This document shows, piece after piece, positions 6,055-8,058 of a stretch of DNA of 8,058 nt. The notes beneath the pieces were generated by a model. The model did no database searches. It had not been told where the DNA came from and was given only the letters and a program-made list of their open reading frames with translations. The DNA is from Chloroflexi bacterium UBA6265 (GTDB lineage Bacteria; Chloroflexota; Chloroflexia; Thermomicrobiales; UBA6265). The first letter of the stretch is position 1. Every line of letters begins with the position of its first letter. The stretch lies in the NCBI GenBank assembly GCA_002440805.1, contig DJVD01000011.1, positions 1 to 8,058 of the forward strand. Reading direction: 5' to 3'. Made by a program: the position numbers and the translations under genes.

Positions 6055-6981
6055 ATGGCATATCCGGAAATCTTTGGCGGCGTGGTGCCGCCGATCTGCA
6101 CACCCTTCACCACCGATGGCGACGTGGATGTGGCCTCACTTGAGAAACTGCTGAAACACCAGGTCGATGGCGAGGTCACCGGCATTTTCGCGCTGGGAAC
6201 TACCTCCGAGACCGGGGCCCTCACCGATGCCCAGCGCACCACCGTGCTGGAAACCACCATCGGCGCCATCGCCGGGCAAGTACCGGTGTTGGCGGGTGTC
6301 ATCGCCATGAGCACCAGCGCCGTGATCGAGTACGCCCAACAGGCAGAGGCTCTGGGTGCCGATGCCGTGGTGGCGCTTGGCCCCTACTACCACAAGTTCA
6401 GCGATGCCGAAATTGCCGACCACTTCCGAGCCATTCACGCGGCAATCACGATCCCGATTGTGGCCTACAACATCCCGCAGATGGTGCAAACCGTGCTGCA
6501 CAAGGATGTGGTGAGCACCCTTGCTGCCGAAGGCGTGATCGCCGGTGTGAAGGACAGTAGTGGCGATGAGGCCAGCTTCCGCGCGATTGTGGCCAATACC
6601 AAACAGTACCCGCATTTCTCGGTGTTTACCGGGGCCGAGATCACCGTGGATTACGCCATGTTCACTGGCGCGGCCGGGGTGGTGCCGGGGCTGGGGAATG
6701 TCGATCCCGCCGGATACCGCCGCCTTTACGATGCCGCCATTGCTGGCGATTGGGATACCACCCGCACCGAGCAGGCACGGCTGGCCGATTTGTTCACCAT
6801 CCTGGCGCAGGCGACACCGGGTCGGGTCGGGATCACCAGTGGCGTGATTGGCGGCTACAAGACCGCGTTACGAGAGATGGGCATCATCGCGACCAACACC
6901 ATGGCCACGCCGATGTCGCCGCTTAACGATGAAGAAGCGGGCCGGATTCGCGTGATCCTCGAACGCAACGGCATGATATAG
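6055..6981 (+). CDS. DapA/NanA-family Schiff-base lyase (dihydrodipicolinate synthase-like)
   Basis: A 308-residue cytoplasmic TIM-barrel enzyme of the N-acetylneuraminate lyase / dihydrodipicolinate synthase family. These form a Schiff base between pyruvate or a 2-keto acid and a lysine to make or break a C-C bond. Visible: the start pattern G-G-V-V-P-P-I-C-T-P-F at 8-18; the keto-acid carboxylate loop G-T-T-S-E at 48-52; G-P-Y-Y at 109-112; catalytic Tyr Y138 in Y-N-I-P; and Schiff-base Lys K166 in G-V-K-D-S-S-G at 164-170. The DapA arginine that follows this tyrosine (Y-N-V-P-S-R) is replaced by M143, and the loop has Ser-Glu rather than Gly-Glu-Ser. Both argue against a true lysine-biosynthesis enzyme and for a catabolic aldolase or lyase, for example on a sugar acid. 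Length is usual from ATG 6055. It stands after a 260-nt gap, so probably has its own promoter, and runs into the convergent regulator. Confidence 0.9.
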   Translation: MAYPEIFGGVVPPICTPFTTDGDVDVASLEKLLKHQVDGEVTGIFALGTTSETGALTDAQRTTVLETTIGAIAGQVPVLAGVIAMSTSAVIEYAQQAEALGADAVVALGPYYHKFSDAEIADHFRAIHAAITIPIVAYNIPQMVQTVLHKDVVSTLAAEGVIAGVKDSSGDEASFRAIVANTKQYPHFSVFTGAEITVDYAMFTGAAGVVPGLGNVDPAGYRRLYDAAIAGDWDTTRTEQARLADLFTILAQATPGRVGITSGVIGGYKTALREMGIIATNTMATPMSPLNDEEAGRIRVILERNGMI

Positions 6982-6992
6982 GCGCGCAGGGA

Positions 6993-8009
6993 TCAGACGT
7001 TCAGGGCCTGGTCCTCACGCGCGGCACCAACCTCATCGTCGCCACCGGCAGCGGCCCACAGCCGTTCAGCATGTCGACGCGCCAGCGTGCGCAATTCGGG
7101 TGGCGACACGATCTCGATCGGGAATGGCAGCGCCAGCACCCGGCCGGCAAAGTAATCGAGATTACTGGAACTTGCCCGCAGGTGGGTACGGCCATCGGGA
7201 AGCTCTTCCAGGATGGCGAAATGGGGCGGCGCGTATTCTTCAACGTCACACAGCGGGCCATCGATAATCAATTCCACCTTGTAATCCTGCCAACTCAGGG
7301 CAAGGCTTTGCTGGATGGCCCGAATAACATCCAGGTTCTCCGGCATCTCGAATGGCTTGGGCAGCACATCCACCCGGCGAATCCGGTCGATCCGGAACGT
7401 GCGAGTGTCGTTGCGCAAGTGGCACCAGCCGTGCAGGTACCAGCGACCATTCACATTGCCGATGCCATAGGGATCAACCTCACGGGCGGTTTCGTCACCG
7501 CTGGGGCGTCCGTAACGGAACCAGACACGCTGCCGCGCCAGTCGGGCCTGCGCCAGTGAAGCCAGCACGCCCGGCTGTGGAAAACCGACATCATTCCATT
7601 CTTCGGGCGACGTAAAGGCCACCTCCGATCGCATGGTCGCGATCCGCTCGGTGAGCTCCTTCGGCAACACACGCTCAATCTTGGCCAGGGCCCGTGCCAC
7701 CGGCTCGGGCAGTTTGGTATCGTGGGTCACCTGGGTCATCAGCAACGCCATCGCCAGCCCAATCGCCTCATCGGCACTGAACATCAGCGGCGGCAGGCGA
7801 AATCCGGGTGCGAGGGCGTAGCCTCCACTTCGTCCGGGGGTTGGTTCCACCGGAATGCCCATATCCTGCAGGGTGACGATATAACGGCGAATGGTGCGGG
7901 AGCTGACATCGAGCCGCTCCGAGAGTTCGGGGCCAGAGATACCGGGATGATCCTGCAAAATCTCCAGCATGGCGAGAATGCGACTGGCCGGTCGGGATGT
8001 ATCGATCAT
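6993..8009 (-). CDS. HTH-WYL domain transcriptional regulator (YafY/DeoR-like)
   Basis: A 338-residue cytoplasmic DNA-binding regulator. Residues 8-68 form a winged helix-turn-helix: S-G-P-E-L-S-E-R-L at 25-33, recognition helix S-S-R-T-I-R-R-Y at 36-43, and wing P-G-R-S-G-G-Y at 58-64. A helical linker follows, with the characteristic L-P-P-L-M-F-S-A-D-E-A at 72-82. The WYL domain covers about 152-215, with W190-Y191-L192 in G-R-W-Y-L-H-G-W and F-R-I-D-R-I at 205-210; this domain usually senses a ligand, often nucleic acid or a nucleotide. The rest to about 315 fits the WYL C-terminal extension. The start at 8009 is chosen because CGGAGGTG (8013-8020) precedes it; a longer start at 8045 overlaps the probable -10 box and has no ribosome site. 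The gene faces the lyase, with 11 nt between stop codons. Its targets are not evident; autoregulation is possible. Confidence 0.93.
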   Translation of the reverse strand: MIDTSRPASRILAMLEILQDHPGISGPELSERLDVSSRTIRRYIVTLQDMGIPVEPTPGRSGGYALAPGFRLPPLMFSADEAIGLAMALLMTQVTHDTKLPEPVARALAKIERVLPKELTERIATMRSEVAFTSPEEWNDVGFPQPGVLASLAQARLARQRVWFRYGRPSGDETAREVDPYGIGNVNGRWYLHGWCHLRNDTRTFRIDRIRRVDVLPKPFEMPENLDVIRAIQQSLALSWQDYKVELIIDGPLCDVEEYAPPHFAILEELPDGRTHLRASSSNLDYFAGRVLALPFPIEIVSPPELRTLARRHAERLWAAAGGDDEVGAAREDQALNV

Positions 8010-8012
8010 AAA

Positions 8013-8020
8013 CACCTCCG
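8013..8020 (-). promoter_or_regulatory. Ribosome binding site CGGAGGTG deciding the regulator start
   Basis: On the minus strand CGGAGGTG, with core GGAGG at 8015-8019, precedes ATG 8009 by about 5 nt from the core. It rules in favour of 8009 over the in-frame ATG at 8045. Confidence 0.75.
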
Positions 8021-8034
8021 GAATGAGGAATGAG
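8021..8034 (-). repeat. Tandem 7-bp repeat CTCATTC x2 in the regulator leader
   Basis: Two exact head-to-tail copies of CTCATTC (minus strand) lie between the probable -10 box and the ribosome site of the WYL regulator. A site just after the transcription start would suit autorepression, but two short copies may be chance. Confidence 0.4.
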
Positions 8035-8043
8035 AGTGTCCGC

Positions 8044-8049
8044 ATTGTA
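8044..8049 (-). promoter_or_regulatory. Probable -10 box (TACAAT) of the WYL regulator
   Basis: TACAAT on the minus strand matches five of six -10 positions. It lies 34 nt upstream of the chosen ATG and predicts a transcript starting near 8037. The matching -35 would fall beyond the end of the window, so the promoter cannot be confirmed here. Confidence 0.4.
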
Positions 8050-8058
8050 GCCTACGAT

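Noticed and set aside
6982..7025. Shared bidirectional terminator between the convergent lyase and regulator
   Set aside because: Only 11 nt separate the stop codons. The GCGCG pairings here are 5 bp with a long loop and no T-run on either strand.

Overview
The window is about 8 kb of moderately high-GC bacterial chromosome (about 60% by eye). It reads as ordinary catabolic DNA: six confident genes in compact operon-like order and no phage, CRISPR, rRNA or tRNA signal. The lineage cannot be fixed from sequence alone. A Tat-exported, non-lipidated sugar-binding protein, a CUT1 transporter with no ATPase gene, a GH130 enzyme and a WYL-family regulator together suggest a free-living heterotroph, possibly Chloroflexota (Thermomicrobia-like). 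That assignment is an impression from gene style, not proof.

Layout: 1-360 is non-coding upstream DNA with small palindromes, a weak promoter candidate and the ribosome site of the first gene. 361-4526 is a four-gene plus-strand operon: sugar-binding protein (361-1626), a 13-bp hairpin in the gap (1643-1672), two CUT1 permeases joined by an ATGA overlap (1702-2691, 2688-3569), and a GH130 beta-mannoside phosphorylase/mannosidase-type enzyme (3597-4526). At 4527-4600 a 14-bp inverted repeat overlaps an 8-codon leader reading frame that ends in a TTGA overlap with the next gene. 4601-5794 encodes an acyl-CoA dehydrogenase-fold flavoprotein that lacks the usual catalytic glutamates. 5795-6054 is non-coding and holds a 135-bp element closed by 13-bp inverted repeats. 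6055-6981 encodes a DapA/NanA-family lyase that lacks the DapA substrate arginine. 6993-8009 (minus) encodes a HTH-WYL transcriptional regulator, convergent with the lyase and separated from it by 11 nt.

How they may work together: the first four genes form a coherent import-and-cleave unit. The binding protein captures an oligosaccharide, the two permeases carry it in using an ATPase encoded elsewhere, and the GH130 enzyme cleaves it, probably a beta-mannoside, possibly by phosphorolysis to mannose 1-phosphate. The flavoprotein and the aldolase-fold lyase have no evident shared pathway with the sugar unit. The regulator may control its neighbours or only itself. The most interesting non-gene signals are the hairpin/leader arrangement at 4534-4604 and the inverted-repeat element at 5813-5947.
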